Part shown: piece by piece, positions 43,823 through 54,195 of the stretch | How the letters are laid out: each line of letters opens with the position of its first letter | Position numbering within the stretch: the stretch's first letter is position 1 | Assembly: GCA_932521035.1 (NCBI GenBank) | Contig: OW051493.1 | Coordinates: forward strand, 4,092,001-4,156,000 | Reading direction: 5' to 3' | Source of the DNA: Oscheius dolichura | Taxonomy: Eukaryota; Nematoda; Chromadorea; Rhabditida; Rhabditidae | DNA length: 64,000 nucleotides | The notes under the pieces: model-generated | Told to the model about the DNA's origin: nothing | What the model saw: the letters and a program-made list of their open reading frames with translations, nothing else | Databases searched by the model: none | Program-made: the position numbers and the translations under genes

Positions 43823-44665
43823 TTTCTTCTTGTTGCTCAAATTACCCTCCTAACATTAGACGTATCTAAAAAAATACTAATATCAGGTAGAAAATATAAA
43901 AACGAAGGTACAAGAAGCGGAATTGATAAAGCATATCAAGGAAAACTTTGGCAGCAAGCGGTACAATAGAATGAGTCAGTGCTTATAAACATCCACAAGA
44001 TAAGTGGGAGCCGCCGATTACCGGCGTTAAAACTGTCGAAATCCATATCTGCTGATGTGAACAATTGGATTGTATTTTGCCAATATTCAAAATGTCTTTT
44101 ATTGGACAATGAGGTCAAAACAAATGCACTCCTTTTTGTCACATACGCTGGAACAAATATCCATCATAATGTTCTAAGTCGCAGGAATAAGGGTGAAAAC
44201 CCTAAAGCGTAAAGAGAACCGGAATGTAGCAATTCAAAGAGGACAATATACCGTAATTAGTAAACATCGAAACATCAACGAAAATTAAAATCAACGCCCG
44301 TAATTGCGTATCACAATAAAATTACGCTACTTGAGATTCCTACCCTGACAAGCTATGGGATCCCAACTTTCGTGAAATGACATCAACGAAAAATACTTTC
44401 CAAACCATATCCTAAGCAAATAAACTGTCAAAAATAGAGAGAGACCCTTGCAAATTTCTTGAAATAGGGTGAGTCACAAAGCAGCGGCTGGATGAGTGCC
44501 GTGATCAATAGTCGTCCACTCGGGTGTCATCGCAGCTATTTGAAGAACGCGCTGAACCGTTCCACCTCGAAATTAGTGCCAATGATTCAATTATTGGATC
44601 GATTTTGAATAGAAAAGTCTGTTTGGATGAGTCTGATCACAAGGGAAGTGTCAATCTCAAATAAT
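43823..44665. other. Intergenic region, no gene seen
   Basis: AT-rich turning GC-rich towards the P450 gene. A TACCGTA motif lies at 44249. No exon or repeat is supported. Confidence 0.55.
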
Positions 44666-46787
44666 TTACAATTTATTAGCATTCAAGTCGAATTTCCTCG
44701 GTTTGACCAGACACTCATAAGGCGGAGGTGAGACCGTGAGACCCAGGATCCGCTCCGTCGACAATGTTTGCCCATCCGGAGGTGAGAAGTTGAATTTTTT
44801 CATAGCATTGGCAAAGACGAGGAAGAGCTCCGCCCGGGCCAGGGATTCGCCCAAACATTGCCGTTTCCCAATGCTGAACGGGATGAATTCTTCGATTCGA
44901 AGAAGGCGCCCGTCGGCCGACAGGAAACGGTCCGGATTGAAGCGTTTTGGCTCGGGGAAGAACGTCTCATCCTGAAATATTTAATTATTTATTCTCTAAT
45001 GTATTCACTCCACCTGCATTAGTACTGAGATCTGGGGAATGACGAATGTCCCCTTCGGGTAGGAGTAGCCGTCGATAAAGACATCCTCGGCCGTCGTCCG
45101 GGGCAGGTTGATCGGCAGAATATTGGCTATCCTCTGTATTTCCTGAATCTCCTCTTTGTATACTTTGCCCCATCTCTCCCTACATTGATGGTGGCCTGGG
45201 TGAATGGCAGCTGCGGCCTGTCGGACAAGGTGACGATCTCCCCCGAGCAGTGGAGGTCCAGCTCAGACTGGACCCTCCGTTGTACCTGGAACCGATGAGA
45301 TTTTGAAAGATGATAAGGGATACCTCTGGGTGGAGGGTGGCCATAAGGAAGCCCCACTTGAGGGTGGTTACGGTGGTCTCCATCCCGGCGAAGAAGAGAT
45401 CCAAAAGGAGCATCGTCATCTGCCACTCGCTGGAGTCGTGTCAGGTCTCAAAGGGAAGGCGACTCACTCAAAGTGGCCCATGTCCTCTCCCTGGACTCGC
45501 CTCCTCTCCATCTCCATCAGGTACGTGAAGGTGAAGTCATCCTCCTCCCGATGTCCCGCCTCGAATCTCCTCTTGTGGTCCTGAACTTGTTCTCGTCCTC
45601 CTCCTCCTCCCTTCTCTCAATTACCTCAACTTGGGTCTGGAGGAATGTCCACAGTTTGTGGCGGAGCTCCAAGAGTCGTTTAAACTTGTAATTGACGAGG
45701 GGGACGTGCTCCGTGGAAGGGGCGGCTATGTACAGCCCCATGAGAGGGTGCATGACCAGGTGGGACTGGGCGTCGAGCAACTCGTGGAGAGACTTCATCT
45801 CCGGGGAGCCCTGAACCGTCTCTTCCATTTAGACGGGGTATACAGTACCTGGGGGTACCTGAACCCGAAGAGCATGTTGTTGATGATGTTGCCGACACAG
45901 ACGGCCACGGGATCGTGCATCGGGATGGGCCCCGTCTGGTCCTGGAGGTACGTGCAAAAGGCCCCTACCTGAAGAGGAGGATATCCACTGGAGGGAGACA
46001 GCCCACCTCGTGCATGATCTTCTCCTCCATGAGGGCCCTGCCCACCCCGAAGTTCCTCAACACGTGGAGGGAGAACCGTCGTTGTTCCCTCCACTTCTCG
46101 CCGTCGATTTGAACCACTCCATTCGTCCCCCCTAAAGCCATTTCGTTCCGGGAGTCGGTCAGTTGAAAAATTCTCCTCCTAACAACCACTAATTATCCAC
46201 TTCTTTTTGGGGCGACAGTCAATTTTCTCAACGACCGACATCCTCCTCCCGACTCACCCATGAAGGTGTCCGTGACGTGGTTCCTCCACCGATTACTGAA
46301 CACATCCGCGTTTTGGACAAAGTACTTCTTGATATTTTCCAGGTCACAGACCTGGAGGGAGGATAGGTTAAAAGGGAGGAAGGTATCTCACCATGACTAG
46401 AGGAATTGGTCCAATCCAAAGGGTGAATATGCCCCCAAATCGACGTCGCCACGTCTGGAGGAGATCGTCTATTTGTATTCCTGTGAGGGTGTCTGTTTAG
46501 GAAAAGAGGGAAAGCGCCACCTGAGATGAAGGAAGGCATGTTCCCGGCGAGGAGCCAAGGCATCGGCCCGGGGGGAAGGCGCCTCCTCTTCCAGTACAAT
46601 TCATAATAAAGATAGGGCAATAACAATAAAGGCAATAAATATACCTATACACATTGTGTATAAAAAAAGAGAAAATAGAACTCACATTGAGACGAAGTAA
46701 AGCTGCTCGGAGGAGTTTAGTCCCTAACAAGATGGCCACGCCGGCCAGGAGGATGGACACGCCACGGGGAGGATCGGTCCCGATCAT
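44666..46787 (-). CDS. Cytochrome P450, CYP2-clan type
   Basis: A membrane-bound heme monooxygenase in about nine exons with short introns. N-terminal anchor (VSILLAGVAILLGTKLL and a second hydrophobic run), then RRRLPPGPMPWLLAGNMPSF (Pro-rich hinge). Internal blocks: IDDLLQTWRRRFGGIFTLWI; KYFVQNADVFSNRW; KWREQRRFSLHVLRNFGVG; and DPVAVCVGNIINNMLFG. The I-helix motif is AGMETTVTTLKW, the K-helix ExxR is in NEIQRI, the PERF-like motif is FNPDRF, and the heme loop FSIGKRQCLGESLAR has the Cys thiolate ligand. The set matches nematode CYP33/CYP2-clan enzymes, which oxidise fatty acids and xenobiotics. All key residues are intact. An N-glycan-like or membrane-proximal variant at 46.6 kb is ambiguous because two donor sites are possible. 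Confidence 0.93.
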
Positions 46788-47994
46788 TTCAGCATGTCAG
46801 AAGAAGCGGCAGGTGGATCTGAACAAGAAGAGGAACGTGTATCGGCCAGGGAGGCGGGGGTGACAAGTGACCAGGGGAGAACAGTTACACCGAAGGACAA
46901 GTTCACGATGTCCAGAGGGACTGGATCTGCTTTCCGCGGCAGATTATGCCCTCTTTTTCTCAGTTCCACAATAAGCCGGCGGCATTTTGCCAACCAAAGA
47001 AGGAGGATCTTCAGATGCAACAAAAGGATTTGTATAGGGGAGAAGGAGACGGAAGGGGCAACGACCACCACCAGAGACCAAAAACGGCGTGGAGGTTGAA
47101 GCCTGGTCTGTTCTAACCCACTCCCCCTCTTTCTTCGGACCTTTTTAAACCGCCTAAACATTATGCCACGGCGATTGCTTCACCCCCATCGACAACATCA
47201 GCATCAGCTAATTAGGGTTCCACTTGTTTCTCTGAATGAGTCGGTCCAATGTGACTATTTTGGCTAATCACACTTTCTAGACCACGAGTAAGCCGTCTGC
47301 CCCCGGGGGCACACAAAATTGACTGATTACTTTCCCCGCAAGAAAGAGAAAGAATGATGATAACAAGAGAAGGAGGAATGAAGAAGAATAAAAAGGATAT
47401 CCAGAAGAGAAAAGGAAAGGGAGCTAATCCCCCGGGGAACATATGTGACTTTCGCTTACCAGTAGGCAGTTTCAAAGGTGGCGAAGAGAAAGCCGCGCTC
47501 GACGAGGTATCTTGGTGAAAGTCGGCCTTCGCGGGTTGGATTGCGGGGGAATTGTGTCACTGGACAGGCGAGATACGGAAGGATCCATTGTGTGAAATCT
47601 TTTCTCAATAATCTCGTCTCCTTTTTTGTCTCTCTTCGGTATTCTCTCTTACAAGGAACTCTTCTGTTTCTGCCCCAATATCTCCCTCACTAGCTACTTT
47701 TCCATTCCTTCTCAATCTCATAACCACTTGGAAATAAAAGAATTCATCGATCAGAAGACGGCATTGGTCATCCTGGATTCGCTCGAAAACTAGTAAAAGG
47801 GAGAAATCCGACTTACACAAACGCTATGGAAATGGTATTACACGGTCGGAAGACGAATAACAAACGACGAGCTGGTTTTTGTCGGACTTCTACTCTGCCC
47901 CTGTTGCGTTTACACGAGGAGGAAAGGGAATTGAACGGAATGGAAAGCATCTTTATAATACTGTGGATGGCGTGAGGATCAGTGGACGGGCAAT
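46788..47994. other. Intergenic region, no gene seen
   Basis: Open frames on the minus strand at 46784-47161 and plus at 46794-47099 oppose each other and look like chance frames in GC-rich DNA. No repeat noted. Confidence 0.5.
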
Positions 47995-48252
47995 TCAGTT
48001 CTGGGGGCCGAAGCCGGCCTCCCTCTTGCCGTAGACTCCGTAGGCTCCTCCGTAGGCTCCGTATCCGTAGCCGAGTCCGTAGCCAGCATAGGGGTATCCG
48101 TAGCCATAAGAAGAGTAGTAGGGCGAGTAGTACTGGGCCTCGGACACGGTGAACAGGGCACACAGGGCGAAGAGAGCGAACACGATGAGGCTGAAAGAGA
48201 CCGGGGTGGGCACGCTGAAGGAAGGGAGAACTCACACTTTGGAGGAGGACAT
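47995..48252 (-). CDS. Secreted Tyr/Gly-rich peptide precursor, copy C
   Basis: Two exons (48252-48236, then 48193-47995). Exon 1 differs from copies A, B and D (MSSSKV instead of MASSKI), and the intron is unrelated in sequence. Exon 2, from LIVFALFALC to YGKREAGF, is identical at the DNA level to copies A, B and D over about 180 bp, and then diverges in the last four codons (GPQN). This pattern indicates homogenisation confined to exon 2. The 3' flank (TATTATAAAGAT near 47952-47963) resembles those of copies D and E. It is head-to-head with copy D, about 815 bp apart. Same signal peptide and KR processing site. Confidence 0.88.
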
Positions 48253-49067
48253 GATGGGTGTGCTGATGGGCAGATACCCCGGGGTTATGTAGTGCCGAGA
48301 GTGTTGACTCTCGACAAACGGCACGGTGTCAACTGGTATTCCTGAGCATACAGGGGCGCGTGTGGAGTTACTGGCAGCAGTCTCGAGGCAATTTGACAGA
48401 GATCAGACGGGAGGGCAACCAGCAAAGAGGCTTTTACTCCCCAGGAGATGCGAGAATTGGTACTCGACTGATCAAACTAGAAAAAAGAACACTTATGAAA
48501 ACATTACAGCCACAGCTCAGCGGAGGTGAACGGAGGCAGGAGGAAGTGCTGGATAGGCCCGGACGAGTTATCCAAACGGTTCTCGGACAACAATTCTGTA
48601 TGTATCCCCCTAAGAAAGGAGATGAGCAAGACGTACTCACAACGACTGGGAAAGTTTCTGTAGGATCTCTGATGGGTCCCTGGGTTTGTAACCTCTGAAT
48701 TCTACTAGATGCACACATTTCCAGCTTTCCTTTCGTTGTTGTGGTTTCTAGAGAGTTCAGTTGACCAACTGGAGAAACGATTTGTGACCAATGCACCAGT
48801 CTCTTCTGTCATATTCTATTCACCGGCAACCTTGTCACTCCCAACTCTGAATATCCTGTAACAGTGGCTGACTTCTATTTCAAGCGACAACCAGTTTGGC
48901 CGCTCAACGGCAGCAATATCAAAGAGATCGTGTGCCGACCGGGAGAGCAAACTATTTCAAATGAATGGCAACGTTTTCTTGCCTCTGGCAGGTTTCTTCA
49001 CGAGGTTAGGTAAACTTCTCTGGGCTATAAAATGATGGCCTCCGCCACCAGACACCATCCCACTGCA
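48253..49067. other. Divergent promoter region between peptide genes C and D
   Basis: Holds the 5' flanks of both genes. On the plus side TATAAAA at 49025-49031 serves copy D. On the minus side only a weak CTACATAA element near 48286 precedes copy C. Open frames within show no domain. Confidence 0.55.
49025..49031 (+). promoter_or_regulatory. TATA box of peptide gene copy D
   Basis: TATAAAA 43 bp before the ATG at 49068. Confidence 0.7.
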
Positions 49068-49329
49068 ATGGCCTCCTCCAAGATGTAAGTGTCCTCCTCC
49101 TCCTCCTCCCTAATCATCCTCCTCTCCCTTCAGCCTCATCGTGTTCGCTCTCTTCGCCCTGTGTGCCCTGTTCACCGTGTCCGAGGCCCAGTACTACTCG
49201 CCCTACTACTCTTCTTATGGCTACGGATACCCCTATGCTGGCTACGGACTCGGCTACGGATACGGAGCCTACGGAGGAGCCTACGGAGTCTACGGCAAGA
49301 GGGAGGCCGGCTTCGCTCCCAAGCAATAA
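49068..49329 (+). CDS. Secreted Tyr/Gly-rich peptide precursor, copy D
   Basis: Two exons (49068-49084 and 49134-49329). The intron is 49 nt, identical to that of copy A except for one extra CTC unit. Protein: MASSKI signal peptide, Tyr/Gly-rich body, YGKREAGFAPKQ end. Exon 2 is identical in DNA to copies A-C up to the last few codons. AATAAA overlaps the stop codon (49325-49330), so the 3' UTR may be extremely short. Promoter sequence beyond the TATA region does not match copy A, so this copy moved or was homogenised without its promoter. Confidence 0.88.
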
Positions 49330-49940
49330 ATCTCCCCCATCTTTCATCCGATGCCCAACAGTATTATAAAGATCAAACCTCCTCCGTTTCTTTGATTATT
49401 CCAGAAAGAGCCCGCCAGGAAATTTCCGCCTCGCTGACAGTTTTCTGATCGGTCAAGAATGATCTTCGAAATATTTACTTTCTTCCAATCTTCCAGCGTT
49501 TTCCGCCAACGTGCAAATTGACCCGGTAGATTCGGGAGACCGTGGCCAAAGACCCTGAGAGAGACTGTAAGAGCTGGAACACCTCATCAGCCAAGTAGAA
49601 AACAGTGTTGGGTGTGTCAAGGTAAATGTTTGGGACAATGGGACGAGTGTTTGAGCGGAGGGCCGTCTCCCCCGTTAGTCACCCTCCAAATTGTTTGTAA
49701 CCTCCGACTTTTCGCCTTCCCTACCGAATTCAAACAAATACTACTTTCTGGAATGCTCTGCAGGCAGTGAAAAAAGCTTATTCAATGGGATTGGAGTCTG
49801 TTTGGTCAACAAACCCTACTGCCGGAGCCTACCGGTTAACTCTTTGACACTTGACAGTTGCGCCAGAGAGTAAACACTACCGCCAGTATAAAGTTGGCCC
49901 ATCCTCGGGTTCAAGCACCACTGCCCAGTCACTGTTCCTA
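49330..49940. other. Intergenic region between peptide genes D and E
   Basis: Cont shared 3' flank of copy D (TATTATAAAGATC near 49361) and the promoter of copy E, with TATAAAG at 49887-49893. No other gene is seen. Confidence 0.55.
49887..49893 (+). promoter_or_regulatory. TATA box of peptide gene E
   Basis: TATAAAG 54 bp before the ATG at 49941. Confidence 0.65.
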
Positions 49941-50247
49941 ATGGCCTCTGCTAAGTTGTAAGTTGTCTCCTCCCCATGCACCCACCGGGCCATTTCCAGC
50001 CTCATCCTCGTCGCCCTCGTCGTCCTCTGCGCCTTTGTGGCCGAGACGGACGCCCAATACGTGAGTCCCGGGTAGAAGGCGAGGAAGTAAAGGCACGGTT
50101 CAGTACTACTCCCCCTACTCCTACTACGGTTATGGAGGATATCCCTACTATGGATATGGATACGGAGGATATCCTTCTTACTACGGATACGGCTATGGCC
50201 TCTACGGCAAGAGGGAGGCAGGATTCCAGCCAAAGAACGCAAACTGA
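49941..50247 (+). CDS. Secreted Tyr/Gly-rich peptide precursor E (diverged paralogue)
   Basis: Three exons (49941-49957, 50000-50060 and 50104-50247). The signal peptide is MASAKFLILVALVVLCAF, then VAETDAQY. The body reads YYSPYSYYGYGGYPYYGYGYGG-like units of Tyr/Gly/Pro, and the end is LYGKREAGFQPKNAN, preserving the KREAGF block of copies A-D. An extra intron follows the DAQY codons. Divergence across the whole gene, with only the C-terminal block conserved, shows which part is under selection: the KR site plus EAGF. The 3' flank holds TATTATATAAAGATAG as in other copies. Confidence 0.85.
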
Positions 50248-50699
50248 AGACAGTCGGAAAGGAGGATGATACGATGACAGATACTCAACAAAAGTATTAT
50301 ATAAAGATAGAACATATTGTTCGCGTTGTCATATTTCATCTTTCGATACAAACTTCCTCGGGAATAGGCGGCTAAAGGTCAATGGAGCAGGAAGGAGCAG
50401 GCAAATACGAACTCACAAATAGGCTGCAATCGTTTCAATCTCGGAGTAAACACACTCTCCTTCGATTGCTGCTGCTCTCCCTGAAGCCAGAGGTTAATGG
50501 TCGATTTCCTATGCTAGTTTCTCTGCACAAAGGGGAGAATGCCATCGACATATCAGTAGCCGCACCGCACATGATATTGAAGGCAGTCCTACATTTTTAC
50601 CCCATATCGGCGTGCGTATCTTATTGGCCGTTGTTAATATGATATACCACTCTTACAATAGTTTGTTCTCCAAAGATGTCACTCTAAAGTTGCATACGT

Positions 50700-50745
50700 G
50701 CCGGCCTCGACCTCCTCTGCGCCTTCGTGGCCTTCTTCCCAGGCG
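50700..50745 (+). pseudogene. Relic of a peptide-gene signal-peptide exon
   Basis: The stretch CCTCGACCTCCTCTGCGCC followed by TTCGTGGCC is nearly identical to the signal-peptide part of gene E exon 2 (CTCGTCGTCCTCTGCGCC, TTTGTGGCC). No Tyr/Gly-rich coding follows and no ATG is in place, so it looks like the remains of a sixth family member. Confidence 0.5.
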
Positions 50746-52169
50746 AGGAGGCTGGGGGAGATTGGAAGATTCTAGGGACTGTGGTTCAGAGAGCAGGAGC
50801 AAATAAGTACCGTAGAGTTTATGAAATACGACGTCGCAGTGTCCGCTTGACTATTTGAGCCCGTTATTTTGATCTGTGGCTTTCGGATTGCCGCCATTTC
50901 CACAACGGTCAAAATTCTGTCGAGACACGGTTTCGACCCGCTGCCAACCGCCTCGACGGTCCATTCTCGCTTCTGCCGTCTTCTCAACTGGCCGTCTTTC
51001 CGTCTTCTTCGAAAAGTCAGGTTGCTGCTTTCTTTTTCGCTGCAAAGTAGCCAAAAGTTGCTAAAAACTGTTCTCTGACTGGGAGACAGCAGCGCTTTTT
51101 GTGATTGACTCGTTTTTTGGTCTAAAAGTCGGGTAGTAGGGACGGTCAATGGGACGAGTCACGTAGAGAATCCGCCTCTCGTGTCAGCCTCCCTCTATAA
51201 CTCTAGAGAAGGTGTCCTGGCCCAGTCTTCCGGTCGGCCTGGGTCCCACGGTGCCACAGCGGTGTTTGGAGCCGTCTGGACCCCGCCACCACAAGGGAGA
51301 CTGAAAGTGCTCGAATCCTGACCGCGTATTTTGACTAAACTGCGCTGTATAAACATAATTTTTTCTTTTGAAATTTAAAAGATTTTGTCTCGGTTCTTCT
51401 ACTTTCAGGTGTGGTATGTGAATGACGTCGAGCCTCCTCCTCTTCGGGCGTAATGGCGACAGTAGATAGACCCAGTTAGTTCAGGATTGGTTGAATATTC
51501 CGATTTTCAGCTTTCTGACAAGTTGTCGGTGTGATTTCGCCGACTTCAACAGACGTGGCAGACCTACAGTCATGACGAGCTAAAAGGGGCGGGAAAGTGA
51601 AGAGAGCCGACTGTGTCCAACCTTGGTGCCGCGCTCTTTCCACTTCTTCCAGCCAAGTGTAAGTTGTCTTCCAATTTGAACAGGGTTTATTGGTTGGGTT
51701 GCTGCACTTTAGCCTATTTGGCTCCTCCTTACAATGGCCCGCAAGCGAGGGACGGAGCTGGGCAGATCCGTTTTGATCATTATCTTTCGAACTTCGGATC
51801 GCCCTAGTTTTTTCCGCTCAAATCAGCTATTGAGAGCAAAATTGGTGTTTGTATCAGTTAAACCAACCCCCTTTGCGAAACGTATTCTTTGTTTTTTCTT
51901 TTTCTCCAAACGTATTCCTTGTTTTAGGAGGAGGCGGCCCATCTGGAACTCGCGCGGAACTCCTCTTCTTCGTGGAACGTTTGGACTAGCCAGGAGGTGA
52001 AGGACGGCAGTATTCTTCAAGGAGTCGCGTGGACACCGACCGACTGGATTTGCCAGCCCATGTGTTTTTCATCGATATCCCATACTGTCTTGTTTATATT
52101 CTCCTCATGCCAGAAACGGACGTAAAAGCTCCGTTTCTGGCCACTGTGTTCTGCTGATTTATGATTTCG

Positions 52170-52390
52170 TGACTCCCCGTCCTCTCCGTTCCCAGCCCTC
52201 TCCGTCCATTGTCCTCTGCTCTCCCTGTCCCTTTCGTCCCTTGTCCTCTCCGTTCCCTGTCCTTTCCGACCTCTACCCTCCCCGTTCCTTGTCTACCCAC
52301 TGCTTGTCCTCGCCATTCCCTTGTCCTCCCCGTTCTTTTTTCTCTCTTATATTCTCGTCTCCAGTCCTCTCCCGTTTTTTTTGCCTTTCT
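52170..52390 (+). repeat. Degenerate pyrimidine-rich tandem repeat
   Basis: Units around 15-16 bp with core GTCCTCTCCGTTCCC recur about 12-14 times with substitutions. The strand is almost pure C/T and is non-coding as far as can be seen. Confidence 0.7.
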
Positions 52391-52990
52391 CATGTCTACC
52401 CCTCTAGTTCTAATTCGAATTTTATTTTCCGTGCCTACAACCTCATCACAAATATCGTGACGGCCATGTGGCGGGACTCTCGACCTTTGAGTATCGCCGC
52501 ACAACAGATTCGCAGCGTTGAGGTCGGATGGTCGTGGAAGATTTGGTATATATGTCCCCGTCGCGGTGACGATCCTAGGAGGAGGTAGGTGATGTGCTGC
52601 CACAGCGTTGAAGACTCGAGGGAAGAAGATCCTCTCGAATGCTCAAGACTTCTTGGAGGGGACTCCGCGGCCATAATTAGATGGAGAGATCCGACTGTGT
52701 TGTTGTTGCTGCCACCTTTGCTGTAGCAGCAAATGGGCTAACAGTTTTTTTTTTAATTTCAGAAAAGGTTTGTTGCATTTTTAAAAAGGGGGTTGGGTTC
52801 TGTCCCGCCAACTGTTCCTTATACACTGCCTTTCGACTCGATCACCTATTTTTGTGACAATTGAAATAAGCGCAGTATTGTAGCAGAACAATAAAGTTGA
52901 AAATAATAAGGAACAACAAGATGAAAACAAGACAAGAGCAAAAAGAAAGACAGAAGAGTCGACTTTATTCTCCTTCTACAAGACATGGAT

Positions 52991-53940
52991 TTAGAGGTCA
53001 TTGTTGAGCATCTTCTTCTCTTTGTCTCTGCTGACCAGCCGGGTGCCTTTCTTGGTGACGACCAAGTCCACCGTATCAGCCAGCGACGAGAAGCATCCAA
53101 TCATCAACGTCTTCGTCTTCTCCACGTCGATCGGCACCAATTCCCGTTTTCCGTGTCCCTTCTTGACGATCAGGAACCAGTCGTAGTCGGCGGCGTTGGA
53201 CTTGCCGAGGAACTGAGCTCCCTCGTTGAAGAGGTACTTCATCTTCGTGGTGCAGGCGATCTCCGAGTCCCACGACTTCCTGACCACCCGGTTGTTCTCC
53301 ACTTGGAAGAGCTTCATCGCCACGTAGAGAAGCACGGCGCAGTTCGGTCTGTAGGCACGGTAGTGAAGCGGCATCGGCCCGTCCTCGTTAGATGAGCAGT
53401 AGGAGGAGTAGGTGGCCGAGGAGCACGTTGTCGTCGTCGTCTCCTGCAGACAGTAGGACAGCTTCCTGAGACACTCGTCGTTACAACAACACGGTATTCT
53501 AAAACAAATTGTAAAAGAGAAAAGAGAGATACTCACCCGTCGCGACGCGTACGCGTGTTCTCTTCCATGCAATTCTTGCAGATGTTGTGGTCACACGAGC
53601 CGAACTGGACGACATCCTCGCCGTGAATGCGCTTGCCGCAGGGGCCGTCACACTTGAAATGCAGAGAGGCGGACTCCGAGCAGCCGGAGAGTAGCTGATT
53701 CCATTGCTTGTGGGCATTCTTTGTACGGCCGATGAAGCCCATCTTGATGTCTACCGTGTTGTCGTAGAGATTGTGAGTAATCTTGATGGAAGAGAGCCTC
53801 TGAGCCTCATCGACGAATGTTGGGAGGACTCTCTTCCACGTGTCCAACTCATGGAACGAAGTGTCCACTGTCTTCGAGCTGATATCTCTGAAAATTGCCA
53901 GTTGCAGAAGAGAAGTAGCAAGGCAGCCTCACTCGGTCAT
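52991..53940 (-). CDS. RING-like zinc-finger protein, nematode-type
   Basis: Three exons: 53940-53933 (MTE), 53889-53533 and 53474-52991, giving about 280 residues. The N-terminal 75 residues are unassigned. A Cys/His cluster follows: HFKCDGPCGKRI, then FGSCDHNICKNCMEEN, then IPCCCNDECLRKL. The spacing C-x3-C-x15-C-x-H-x2-C-x2-C-x12-C-x4-C is RING-like, so an E3 ubiquitin ligase is possible. The C-terminal half is a beta-rich domain (NCAVLLYVAMKLFQ, YDWFLIVKKGHGKRELVPI, DLVVTKKGTRLVS) I cannot name. It resembles the lineage-expanded RING proteins of nematodes. TATAAATA (complement of 54002-54009) lies about 65 bp upstream of the ATG. Confidence 0.65.
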
Positions 53941-54001
53941 TGGGGCAACCTTCCAGTTGGGAAGATAGACAGCAAACTGGCTCTTTGGGGGATCAGTTCC
54001 C

Positions 54002-54009
54002 TATTTATA
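54002..54009 (-). promoter_or_regulatory. TATA box of RING-like gene
   Basis: On the minus strand TATAAATA precedes the ATG at 53940 by about 60 bp. Confidence 0.6.
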
Positions 54010-54195
54010 CCAGCTGGGGTCAAGACATGAGATAATACCGGAAATTACAAGTGCTAGACAGTTCTAATCCCCTATACAGGACGAGACAAAAAGACCCGCT
54101 TTCGGGCCGCTTATTCTAGCCTACAAGGAGGCTTTCCTAGATTTTTAGGAATATTTATTTTGTTGAGGCCTTTTTGCAATACATTTGACCAGCGT

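Larger units (their letters stand above)
50248..52990. other. Gene-poor region with peptide-gene relic and pyrimidine repeat
   Basis: Apart from the relic at 50700-50745 and the tandem repeat at about 52170-52390, I see no supported gene. A direct repeat of about 20 bp (AAACGTATTC(T/C)TTGTTTT) occurs near 51879 and 51909. Confidence 0.5.

Noticed and set aside
46784-47161. 125-codon minus-strand ORF upstream of the P450 gene
   Set aside because: Composition is basic and hydrophobic by chance; opposite-strand ORF overlaps it and no splice link to the P450 start is needed.
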